A stretch of DNA of 18,867 bases from DASRBO01 sp035653595 (GTDB taxonomy: Bacteria; Actinomycetota; Acidimicrobiia; Acidimicrobiales; JAJPHE01), in contig DASRBO010000122.1 of assembly GCA_035653595.1 (NCBI GenBank), positions 1 through 18,867 on the forward strand. Direction: 5' to 3'. Below the pieces are notes generated by a model, which was not told where the DNA came from, ran no database searches, and saw only the letters and a program-made list of their open reading frames with translations. Made by a program: the position numbers and the translations under genes. The stretch's first letter is position 1. Each line of letters starts with the position of its first letter. Of the stretch, positions 1 to 5,683 are shown one piece after another.

Positions 1-424
1 GAAAGTGGCCGGAGAGGTCCGGGTCTTGGCCAGGCCATATGCCTTGACCGCGCGGGGAGCGAAGCCGGAAGTCTGCTGTGAACCACAGCCACAGGGGTGC
101 CCTTCCGCACTGGTTCGTGGGTTGCGGTTCGATCGACTCCAACAGGACGACGGCAGCCTCCACCCGCTCCCACGGCACGGGGAAGCGACTGCTCGGGCCG
201 GAGGTCCTCGGGAACTCGTGCTCGATGAGCCGAGCAACGTCACCGCCGACCGTCAGGCCCGGCGTTGCCGGGCAGTCGAAGTACGACTCGATCGGCGAGG
301 CGACCGTGCACCCGCCCAGGAACCGGATCCAGGCGGCAAGAGCGTCCCTGGCTGAGATCCGCCCGAGCCCGTGCGCCCCGCCATTGGAGATCGGCAGGCC
401 GTCGTAAGCGACGGCGGACTCCAT
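1..424 (-). CDS. hypothetical protein, 3' end beyond left edge
   Basis: An open frame reads leftwards from ATG at 424-422 to the edge without a stop, giving 141 complete codons. The protein starts MESAVAYDGLPISNGGAHGL and includes a Trp/Phe-rich stretch (LWLWFTADFRLRSP) and then GQDPDLSGHF near the edge. It has no signal peptide or membrane segment. I checked the minus-strand frame triplet by triplet and found no stop. The composition looks like a soluble globular protein rather than a shadow frame: hydrophobic residues are spaced, with few Arg runs. I do not recognise the family. The start is uncertain: a GTG lies directly before the ATG, the frame stays open further upstream, and I see no clear Shine-Dalgarno. 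It follows the NTF2-like gene on the same strand, but a strong hairpin separates them, so it is probably a separate transcript. Confidence 0.6.
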   Translation of the reverse strand, partial: MESAVAYDGLPISNGGAHGLGRISARDALAAWIRFLGGCTVASPIESYFDCPATPGLTVGGDVARLIEHEFPRTSGPSSRFPVPWERVEAAVVLLESIEPQPTNQCGRAPLWLWFTADFRLRSPRGQGIWPGQDPDLSGHF

Positions 425-531
425 CACAGACCGACAGTTTGCCGCACAGCCCCGGGTGGGACGCCCGCTGCCGGGCAGGGGCCGGGTCCGCTGGCGCCGA
501 TACCTTCCCCGGGCAGGGCTTGCGCTCGACG

Positions 532-581
532 CCGACGAGCACTACGCAGGCGACGGCGCCGCCCCACGTAGTGCTCGTCGG
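532..581 (-). terminator. 15-bp perfect inverted repeat after the NTF2-like gene
   Basis: The arms at 532-546 and 567-581 are perfectly complementary over 15 bp, with a 20-nt GC-rich spacer that can itself fold. The hairpin begins 7 nt after the TAG stop (590-588) of the minus-strand NTF2-like gene, the position expected of a terminator. There is no T-tract on either strand, so it would be a U-less terminator or an RNA 3'-end stabiliser. This is an inference from position and structure. Confidence 0.6.
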
Positions 582-587
582 GCTGGG

Positions 588-980
588 CTACGACCAGAAG
601 GTGTCGTAGGCCGCCTGGTCCGAGTGCTTCTCGGTGATGTGGGTGACCTTGCCGTCGGCGATGGTGAAGGTCAGCGTGTCATGCTGGTCGAGCGCCTTGC
701 CACCGCGCTGGGCCGTGCCGTGGTGCGACGTCACCACGGTGTTCTCACCTTCGGACTTGGCACTCTCGAGCTCGACCTTGAACGTACCGTCGCTGCGCTG
801 GAAGAGCTCTCCATAGAAGCCGAGGATGTTGTCCACGCCCTTGTATTCGCCCGCCAACGGGCTGCTGCCCGGTGAACTGTGGACGGCGTCGGTGGCGTAG
901 AGCGACCGGAGGGTGACCATGTCGCCCTCGCTGAAGGCCTTGTAGCCGCGTCGGACGAGCTCCTCGTTCGGATGTGTCAT
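588..980 (-). CDS. NTF2/SnoaL-like domain protein
   Basis: This 130-aa protein has the size and pattern of single-domain NTF2-like (SnoaL-type) proteins. An N-terminal helix (NEELVRRGYKAFSEGDMVTL) is followed by LRSLYATDAVHSSPG, a GVDNILGFYGELFQ helix, and C-terminal strands with alternating polar and hydrophobic residues (LTFTIADGKVTHITEKHSDQ). Family members form a cone-shaped pocket and include ketosteroid isomerase-like enzymes, polyketide cyclases and non-enzymatic ligand binders; the substrate cannot be read from sequence. It has no signal peptide, so it is cytoplasmic. The start is supported by AAGGAGAA about 5 nt upstream of ATG at 980. It lies downstream of the sigma/VOC pair on the same strand, but a 337-nt gap separates them, so it is probably transcribed on its own. 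A second NTF2-like gene lies at 3082-3453. Confidence 0.88.
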   Translation of the reverse strand: MTHPNEELVRRGYKAFSEGDMVTLRSLYATDAVHSSPGSSPLAGEYKGVDNILGFYGELFQRSDGTFKVELESAKSEGENTVVTSHHGTAQRGGKALDQHDTLTFTIADGKVTHITEKHSDQAAYDTFWS

Positions 981-1317
981 TCGCTTCTCCTTGTCCGGTC
1001 GCCGTCGGATGCCGGTTCGACATCGACGGAAGTCGTCGAGGCCGCTCTGCTGAGCATGAGCTCTGCCATGCCCGAACCGGGCACATCCTCGGCGCTGCCT
1101 GCACTGGCGCCACCGGGTTCCGGGGCAACGCTCCCCGATTCACTCGGGCTAAGGAGCGAATCCGACGCGGGTGGGACTCATCGCTGCGTCACATCGAGCA
1201 TACACCGATCGCGTCAGCCGGCTGCGGGCGGTGCGCCAGGGATGTTGTTCGGACGAGTCCCGACCTATCGATTCGAGTTGATACCGGCCTGCCGGTCCCC
1301 CGCGAAGGTGCCGGAGC
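981..1317. other. 337-nt intergenic region, no gene seen
   Basis: No frame here looks like a protein: the open frames are Arg/Ser-rich shadows. The region separates two minus-strand genes and should hold the promoter of the NTF2-like gene. I see a near-perfect inverted repeat at 1137-1162 (9-bp arms, one mismatch, 8-nt loop) and a TATGCT hexamer on the minus strand at 1202-1197 that could be a -10 element without a convincing -35. A small hairpin at 1283-1296 (ACCGG/CCGGT) follows the VOC gene stop. None of these is strong. Confidence 0.5.
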
Positions 1318-1857
1318 TCAGCGGGGCCGGAGCCTCTGGGCGAAATGCCAGCGGTGACCCTCGAGATCCAGAGCCTCGTAGCGGCGGTCTCCCCAGAACA
1401 TGTCCTCGGGCTCCATGGCTATCCGGGCCCCCTCCGCCTTGGCCCGGGCGTAATGAGCGTCGACGTCACCGACGTACACGTTGACCATGGAGGTGGCCGC
1501 TTCGGCATCGAGGGGGCTGCGCAGGCCGTGGTGCTCCTCACCGGCCCGGCCGATCATGACCAGCCCGTCGCCCAGCTGCAGCCAGGCCAGCCAGCCCCCG
1601 GCCAGCTCCATGCGTGCCTCCCGCCGCTCGGTCAACCCGAAGGCCCTGGTGAGGAACTCGAGGGCAGCGATCTCGTCGCGGTAGGCGAGCCGCGGGTAGA
1701 TGGAGGGACTGGGAGCGGCTGCGGGATTCTCCTCCTGGCCCGCGATGGCCGCCAGCAGCCGGGCCTTCTCGCGGGACAGCACCTCGGGATCGGGCGGATC
1801 GTCGGGCAGCAACCGGTCGGGGCGGAGGCGGCGGATCGGATCGAGCTCATCGGTCAT
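1318..1857 (-). CDS. VOC (glyoxalase-like) domain protein with anti-sigma-like N-terminus
   Basis: This 179-aa protein has two parts. Residues 1-40 (MTDELDPIRRLRPD, then DPEVLSREKARLLAAIAG) resemble the short cytoplasmic N-terminus of actinobacterial membrane proteins of the CU044_5270 type, which sit next to ECF sigma factors. Residues ~53-177 form a VOC/glyoxalase fold: IYPRLAYRDEIAALEFLTRAFG, MELAGGWLAWLQLGDGLVMI, TSMVNVYVGDVDAHYARAKA, and the closing WGDRRYEALDLEGHRWHF. There is no membrane segment. The ATG overlaps the sigma gene end by 11 bp (ATGACCGATGA), with GGGAGG about 7 nt upstream, which implies translational coupling. I infer a soluble regulator or ligand sensor for the sigma factor; a plain VOC enzyme is the alternative. 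The VOC assignment is firm; the anti-sigma resemblance rests on pattern recall. Confidence 0.85.
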   Translation of the reverse strand: MTDELDPIRRLRPDRLLPDDPPDPEVLSREKARLLAAIAGQEENPAAAPSPSIYPRLAYRDEIAALEFLTRAFGLTERREARMELAGGWLAWLQLGDGLVMIGRAGEEHHGLRSPLDAEAATSMVNVYVGDVDAHYARAKAEGARIAMEPEDMFWGDRRYEALDLEGHRWHFAQRLRPR

Positions 1858-2476
1858 GGGCGGCCTCCCGGACAGACGGGGTTTGTGGGGGTGATCCTGG
1901 GGATGCGCTCGCGCCAGCCAGGCGGGACCTCGCCCGGTTGAGCCGAGAGCGCACCGTGCCGAGCGGGATGCCCAGCGCCTCGGCGATCTCCTCGTAGCTC
2001 AGCTCCTCCCAGGCGAACAGCAGAAGGGTCTGGCGCTCGGGCCCGGGCAGTGAGTCGAGGGCCCCGGCCAGCTGGTCCCAAGCCGCCCGGGCGTCGGCCG
2101 CCCGCACGGCCAGCTCGGCCGGGTCTTCTCCGAGCACGCCTCTTCCCGCCAGGCGCAGGGTCGCCCTGATGCGGCGGCCCTCGCTGCGATGGTGCTTGGC
2201 CACCACGTTGGCGGCGATCCCGTACAGCCAGGGCCGGGCGCTCTCCCGCGCCAAGTCGAAGCCGGCCCGGTGCTCGAAGGCGACACGGAACACCTCACCG
2301 AGGAGCCCCTCGGCGTCGGCTGGCTGGACCCGGCGGGTCAGGAAGCGCAGGAGAACGGCGCCGTAGCGGTCGAAGAGGACACCGAAGGCCCCGGGCTCGG
2401 CCAGCGAGGCGGCGATGACCGCCGAGTCGGACGACTCCCTCACCGTGGCTCCATCACCCGTTTGTTCCCCGATCAT
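1847..2476 (-). CDS. ECF-type RNA polymerase sigma factor
   Basis: This 209-aa protein directs RNA polymerase to alternative promoters. Sigma region 2 covers ~28-107 (GAFGVLFDRYGAVLLRFLTR, then EGLLGEVFRVAFEHR, then ARPWLYGIAANVVAKHHRSE). Sigma region 4 covers ~133-188 (ALDSLPGPERQTLLLFAWEE, then LSYEEIAEALGIPLGTVRSR, the helix-turn-helix). No C-terminal SnoaL domain is fused. The frame is open back to 2584, but the extra residues are not sigma-like. I chose ATG 2476; a GTG at 2443 with GATGGAGCC just upstream is a good alternative giving 198 aa. It is co-transcribed with the VOC fusion protein through an 11-bp overlap, the usual position of an anti-sigma or regulatory partner. Its promoter should lie in 2477-2607, divergent from the cupin gene. 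Confidence 0.93.
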   Translation of the reverse strand: MIGEQTGDGATVRESSDSAVIAASLAEPGAFGVLFDRYGAVLLRFLTRRVQPADAEGLLGEVFRVAFEHRAGFDLARESARPWLYGIAANVVAKHHRSEGRRIRATLRLAGRGVLGEDPAELAVRAADARAAWDQLAGALDSLPGPERQTLLLFAWEELSYEEIAEALGIPLGTVRSRLNRARSRLAGASASPGSPPQTPSVREAAHDR

Positions 2477-2573
2477 CCAGAGCCAGTTCGCGCCGCCGAA
2501 CCGCCGGAGGAATGCTCGCGCCGGCAGGCGCCCCGCGAACCCGACCCACGGCAGCGGGGAAGAACCGGTCGTT

Positions 2574-2590
2574 GGCGGCGCCACGCCGCC
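2574..2590 (+). promoter_or_regulatory. GC hairpin just upstream of cupin ribosome site
   Basis: GGCGGCG (2574-2580) and CGCCGCC (2584-2590) form a perfect 7-bp stem with a 3-nt loop, ending shortly before the Shine-Dalgarno GAGGAGG of the cupin gene. It lies between divergent promoters and could be an operator, a 5'-UTR hairpin, or chance in GC-rich DNA. Confidence 0.35.
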
Positions 2591-2607
2591 TGGCCCGAGG
2601 AGGAACC

Positions 2608-3024
2608 ATGGGGGCGACCAGGAACATCCCGACCGGCGAGGCCTTCGACCTGACGGAGGAGGCGGTGGGGCTGGAGCGTTCCTCCGGCCGGGCCTGGTTC
2701 ATGGAGTGGGGCAGCGGAGGACCTCCTCCCCGGATCGACGGCTACACGGTTGGCGCGCCCCTCCTCATCCCTGGCGGCGAGCCTCCCCACGCCGGCGAGA
2801 TGCATCCCGACGCCGACGAGCTCCTCTTCCTGGTCTCCGGGCGCATCCGGCTGCGCCTCGAGCTGGAGGGCGGCCACCGACATGTGGCTGTCGGCCCGGG
2901 CCAGGCCGTCGTCGTGCCCAAGGGGGTCTGGCACCTGATCTCGATCGAGGAGCAGGGCCAGCTCATCCACATAACCCCGGGGCCCGGCGGCGAGCACCGT
3001 CCTTTGCCAGGGCATAGTGAATGA
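2608..3024 (+). CDS. single-domain cupin protein
   Basis: This 138-aa protein contains a cupin beta-barrel at ~55-130. Motif 1 reads HAGEMHPDADELLFLVSGRI, with His and Glu at metal-ligand-like positions. Motif 2 reads GPGQAVVVPKGVWHLISI, with the usual Pro-x-Gly-x-x-His. Cupins of this size may be metal-dependent enzymes or small-molecule sensors; the substrate is not evident. Although the frame opens at 2512, the ATG at 2608 is preceded by GAGGAGG with a 4-nt spacer and is clearly the start. It has no signal peptide. It diverges from the sigma factor gene and is followed 57 nt later by an NTF2-like gene on the same strand, so the two are likely co-transcribed and possibly belong to the sigma factor's regulon (inference). 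Confidence 0.9.
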   Translation: MGATRNIPTGEAFDLTEEAVGLERSSGRAWFMEWGSGGPPPRIDGYTVGAPLLIPGGEPPHAGEMHPDADELLFLVSGRIRLRLELEGGHRHVAVGPGQAVVVPKGVWHLISIEEQGQLIHITPGPGGEHRPLPGHSE

Positions 3025-3081
3025 GCGGCGACCGGCTGGGCACCGGCCGGCGAGTTGTGCACGACGATGAGGGGAGTGGTC

Positions 3082-3453
3082 ATGTCAGTCGTGGATGAGG
3101 TCCGCGACGCGAGCGGCCGCTTCAACCGGGCCTTGGCCGGAGGGGACGCGTCCGAGGTGGCGTCCTTCTACTGCAGTGCGGCGCGGCTGTTGCCCGACGG
3201 GGCGCCCCGAGTCGACGGACGCAGCGCCATCGAGGCCTTCTTCCGCCAAGGCTTCGATGCCGGCTTCGGCCACCTCGAGCTTCACACGCAGGAGGTGACC
3301 GACGCCGGCGACCTCGCTGTCGAGGTCGGGCGATGGACCGCCAACGTCGGTGAGGGCGACCGGGGCAAGTACGTGGTGGTGTGGAGGCGCGAAGACGGCG
3401 CCCTCAGGATCGACGTCGACATCTTCAACTCCGACACCCGCTCCGCCGGCTGA
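3082..3453 (+). CDS. SnoaL/DUF4440-like NTF2-fold protein
   Basis: This 123-aa protein has the signature of the SgcJ/DUF4440-like NTF2 branch: an N-terminal helix (VRDASGRFNRALAGGDASEV), ASFYCSAARLLPDGAPRVDG, the IEAFFRQGFDAGFGHLEL segment, and C-terminal strands (GDLAVEVGRWTAN, then YVVVWRREDGALRIDVDIFN). This type has a small hydrophobic pocket and is often annotated as an oxidoreductase or isomerase without proof. The frame opens at 3055, but ATG 3082 has GGGGAG 7 nt upstream and gives the usual family start. It lies 57 nt after the cupin gene, a probable two-gene operon. It is only distantly like the NTF2-like protein at 588-980, so a recent duplication is unlikely. Confidence 0.88.
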   Translation: MSVVDEVRDASGRFNRALAGGDASEVASFYCSAARLLPDGAPRVDGRSAIEAFFRQGFDAGFGHLELHTQEVTDAGDLAVEVGRWTANVGEGDRGKYVVVWRREDGALRIDVDIFNSDTRSAG

Positions 3454-3571
3454 GGCGCAGTCGATCGAGCTCGAGGCTCGGCCAGGATCTGCCAGATGCG
3501 ATCGCTGAATTCCGCCGCAAGTTCGTGCCGGCGACGACGTGTATGGCCCCAGTCAACCCAAGGAGGGACCA

Positions 3572-3754
3572 ATGCTTCGTCGCATCGCTCTGGCCGCCAC
3601 TGTCATCGGCGGGACTGTTGTGGGTGGGGTCTTCACCCTGCCGCCGGCGGCCCATGCCGACAGCCCGGGCGCCTGCGTGACCTACACCGTCAATGTCAAC
3701 GGCACCGGCGCTTCCAACAGCGTGTGCACCCCGGCCGCCCCTGCCCTTCCCTGA
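3572..3754 (+). CDS. small secreted peptide with two cysteines
   Basis: This 60-aa precursor has a clear Sec signal peptide: MLRRIALAATVIGGTVVGGV, then FTLPPAAHA, with cleavage likely after AHA (~29). The predicted mature peptide is about 31 residues, starting DSPGACVTYTVNVNG and ending CTPAAPALP, with exactly two Cys (C35 and C52 of the precursor) that could form one disulfide. The start is supported by AAGGAGGG a few nucleotides before ATG 3572; an upstream ATG at 3539 has no such site. The family is not recognised. It is followed by a strong hairpin and then an ABC-2 type ATPase/permease pair. A secreted signal, bacteriocin-like peptide or small wall-associated protein are all possible; nothing in the sequence decides. 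Confidence 0.75.
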   Translation: MLRRIALAATVIGGTVVGGVFTLPPAAHADSPGACVTYTVNVNGTGASNSVCTPAAPALP

Positions 3755-3818
3755 CGGGCGCCTCGATCGGCTGAGCGGCTGGATCGCCCCCCGTCACCCG
3801 ACGGGATGCGGTGACCAC

Positions 3819-3850
3819 CCAGGGGGGCCCGTCCAACCGGGCCCCCCTGG
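3819..3850 (+). terminator. perfect 13-bp GC hairpin terminator candidate
   Basis: Arms 3819-3831 and 3838-3850 are perfectly complementary (13 bp, including a run of six G pairing with six C) around a 6-nt loop. It lies 65 nt after the small secreted peptide gene and ends 27 nt before the ABC ATPase start. No T-run follows, so it would be a U-less terminator. It is the most stable-looking hairpin in the window. Confidence 0.7.
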
Positions 3851-3865
3851 CGCGGCGCCAACCCA

Positions 3866-3880
3866 TAACCTGGCCGGGTG
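3866..3880 (+). promoter_or_regulatory. -10 element of a likely leaderless promoter
   Basis: TAACCT (3866-3871) matches the TAnnnT -10 pattern and ends 6 nt before the GTG start at 3878. No Shine-Dalgarno precedes that start. This spacing places transcription initiation at or next to the start codon, the arrangement of actinobacterial leaderless mRNAs. No clear -35 is visible because the upstream DNA is the terminator hairpin. Confidence 0.5.
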
Positions 3881-4789
3881 ATCGAGGTCAGGCAGTTGGT
3901 CAAGCGGTACGGCCCGACGTTGGCCGTCGACGGCCTCACCTTCGACGTCCAACCGGGCCAGGTGACCGGCTTCCTCGGCCCCAACGGCAGTGGTAAGTCC
4001 ACCACCCTGCGGGTGGTGCTGGGGCTGGACGCCCCCACCGCGGGCTCGGTGGCGGTGAACGGCAGCCCCTACCGGTCCCATCACCTCCCCCTGCGTGAGG
4101 TCGGTGCCCTGCTGGAGGCAAAGGCGATCCACCCCGGACGGTCGGCCTACAACCACCTGCTCTTCCTGGCCCGCAGCAACCGGATCCCCCGCCGCCGGGT
4201 CGACGAGGTCCTCGAGATCGTCGGTCTGACCGACGTGGCCGGCAAGCGGGCGGGGACCTTCTCGCTGGGAATGGGCCAGCGGCTCGGCATCGCCGCCGCC
4301 CTCCTCGGCGACCCCGGGATCCTCCTCTTCGACGAGCCGGTCAACGGTCTCGACCCCGAAGGGATCCTCTGGGTGAGGAACCTGATGCGCTCGCTGGCGG
4401 CCGAGGGGCGCACGGTGTTCGTCTCCAGCCACCTCATGAGCGAGATGTCCCTGACCGCCGACCACCTGATCGTGATCGGGCGGGGGAAGCTCATCGCCGA
4501 CACCAGCGTCTCGGACTTCGTGACGGGCAAGGGCCAGGTGCGCAGCCGGGTACGGGTCCCGGACCCCGCCCGCCTGACGACCCTGGTCACCGAGCGGGGC
4601 GCCTCGGTCGCCACCGACCACGATGGCGCCCTTCTCGTCTCCGGCCTGCTGGCCGCCGACATCGGCGAGCTGGCGGCGGCCAACCAGCTCGTTCTCCACG
4701 AGCTCACCCCGGTCCAGGCCTCGCTGGAGGAGGTTTTCATGGAGCTGACCCGCGACAGCGTCGACTTCCACGCCGGGACCGCCCGATGA
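3878..4789 (+). CDS. ABC transporter ATP-binding protein (ABC-2 / BcrA type)
   Basis: This 303-aa ATPase powers an ABC-2 type export system together with the next gene. Visible motifs are Walker A GPNGSGKST (34-42), signature SLGMGQR (129-135), Walker B ILLFDEP (148-154), D-loop NGLDPEG, and H-loop SSH (H185). The Q-loop region reads VGALLEAKAIHPG, as usual in this drug/peptide-exporter subfamily. Residues ~215-303 form the extra C-terminal domain typical of BcrA-like ATPases. GTG 3878 is taken as start because the ABC fold begins at once (MIEVRQLVKRYG); no ribosome site precedes it, and a -10-like element suggests a leaderless mRNA. The stop overlaps the permease start (ATGA). The substrate is unknown; the neighbouring small secreted peptide is a candidate only by proximity. 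Confidence 0.95.
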   Translation: MIEVRQLVKRYGPTLAVDGLTFDVQPGQVTGFLGPNGSGKSTTLRVVLGLDAPTAGSVAVNGSPYRSHHLPLREVGALLEAKAIHPGRSAYNHLLFLARSNRIPRRRVDEVLEIVGLTDVAGKRAGTFSLGMGQRLGIAAALLGDPGILLFDEPVNGLDPEGILWVRNLMRSLAAEGRTVFVSSHLMSEMSLTADHLIVIGRGKLIADTSVSDFVTGKGQVRSRVRVPDPARLTTLVTERGASVATDHDGALLVSGLLAADIGELAAANQLVLHELTPVQASLEEVFMELTRDSVDFHAGTAR

Positions 4790-5565
4790 CCGCCGTGCTC
4801 GGCATGGAGTGGACGAAGCTCCGCAGCGTGCGCTCCACCTACTGGACGCTGCTCTTCGCCATCGCCGCCACCATCGGGATATCGGCCCTGATCTGCAGCC
4901 TGTACATCAACCGCTACGCCCAGCTGTCACCGGCCGACCGGTTCGAGTTCAACGCCACCCGGTTCAGCCTCAACGGACTGGAGCTGGCCCAGCTCGCCAT
5001 CGGCGTGCTCGGCGCGCTGGTGATCACCAACGAGTACTCCACCGGCGTGATCCGCGCCACCCTGTCGGCCGTGCCCCAGCGTCCCTCCGTCCTGGCGGCC
5101 AAGGCCCTGGTGTTCGGCGCGGTGATCCTGGTGGTTGGTGAGGCGGCATCCTTCGCCGCCTTCTTCCTGGGTCAGTCGATCCTGTCGTCTCGCCACATCG
5201 AGGCTCACCTGGGCGACCCCGGGGTGCTCCGAGCGGTGATCGGCGGCGGCCTGTACCTCACCGTGCTGGGCCTCTTCGCCCTGGGGATCGGCACCATGAT
5301 CCGCCACACCGCCGGAGCCATAGCCACGCTGTTCGGCCTGTTGCTGGTGCTGCCTGGCATAGTCGCCGCCCTTCCCTTGTCGTGGCAGAACGCCATCGAG
5401 AAGTGGCTCCCGGCCAACGCCGGTCAGGCCATCTTCCGCAACGGGCACGGCGGCTTCGCCGGAATACACCAGCTGAGCCCGTGGGCGGGGCTCGGGATCT
5501 TCTGCGCCTACGCCGCCGCCTCCTTGATCCTGGGGGGCGTCCTGCTCGTCCGCCGCGACGCCTGA
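4786..5565 (+). CDS. ABC-2 family transporter permease
   Basis: This 259-aa integral membrane protein has about six hydrophobic segments: ~20-42 (LLFAIAATIGISALICSLY), ~68-86, ~105-130, ~148-168, ~173-196 and ~233-254. The segment ITNEYSTGVIRATLSAVPQR after TM2 is characteristic of ABC-2 permeases that pair with BcrA-like ATPases. The ATG overlaps the ATPase stop codon by 4 bp (ATGA), so the two are translationally coupled and form one transporter, probably as a dimer of each. It contains no peptidase domain or extracellular solute-binding domain, consistent with export or immunity rather than uptake. The substrate is not deducible. Confidence 0.93.
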   Translation: MTAVLGMEWTKLRSVRSTYWTLLFAIAATIGISALICSLYINRYAQLSPADRFEFNATRFSLNGLELAQLAIGVLGALVITNEYSTGVIRATLSAVPQRPSVLAAKALVFGAVILVVGEAASFAAFFLGQSILSSRHIEAHLGDPGVLRAVIGGGLYLTVLGLFALGIGTMIRHTAGAIATLFGLLLVLPGIVAALPLSWQNAIEKWLPANAGQAIFRNGHGGFAGIHQLSPWAGLGIFCAYAAASLILGGVLLVRRDA

Positions 5566-5645
5566 CCGCTCGGCCGCCGGCGCCGGCTCCGGCGTTTTGC
5601 CTCCTGAGCGCAGAGGGGGATTCGTCGCCCCCCGGTCGAATTTCG

Positions 5646-5651
5646 TAACCT
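5646..5651 (+). promoter_or_regulatory. -10-like hexamer before beta-propeller gene
   Basis: TAACCT, identical to the hexamer before the ABC ATPase gene, lies 32 nt before the GTG start at 5684. Transcription would begin near 5658, leaving a short leader that contains GGGGAGGAAGG. A TTCGTC about 19 nt upstream is a poor -35. Confidence 0.35.
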
Positions 5652-5683
5652 GCTGCACGGTTACCGCCGACTGGGGAGGAAGG

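Noticed and set aside
974..1357. Plus-strand open frame in the gap before the VOC gene
   Set aside because: No ribosome site, no hydrophobic core pattern, and overlap with the 3' end of the VOC gene. It reads as chance.
2477..2584. N-terminal extension of the sigma factor to an ATG at 2584
   Set aside because: The extra 36 residues are not sigma-like and occupy the divergent promoter region; ATG 2476 or GTG 2443 fits the family length.
3878..5565. Bacteriocin or lanthipeptide cluster around the ABC pair
   Set aside because: There is no modification enzyme, peptidase domain or immunity gene; only proximity to one small secreted peptide supports it.
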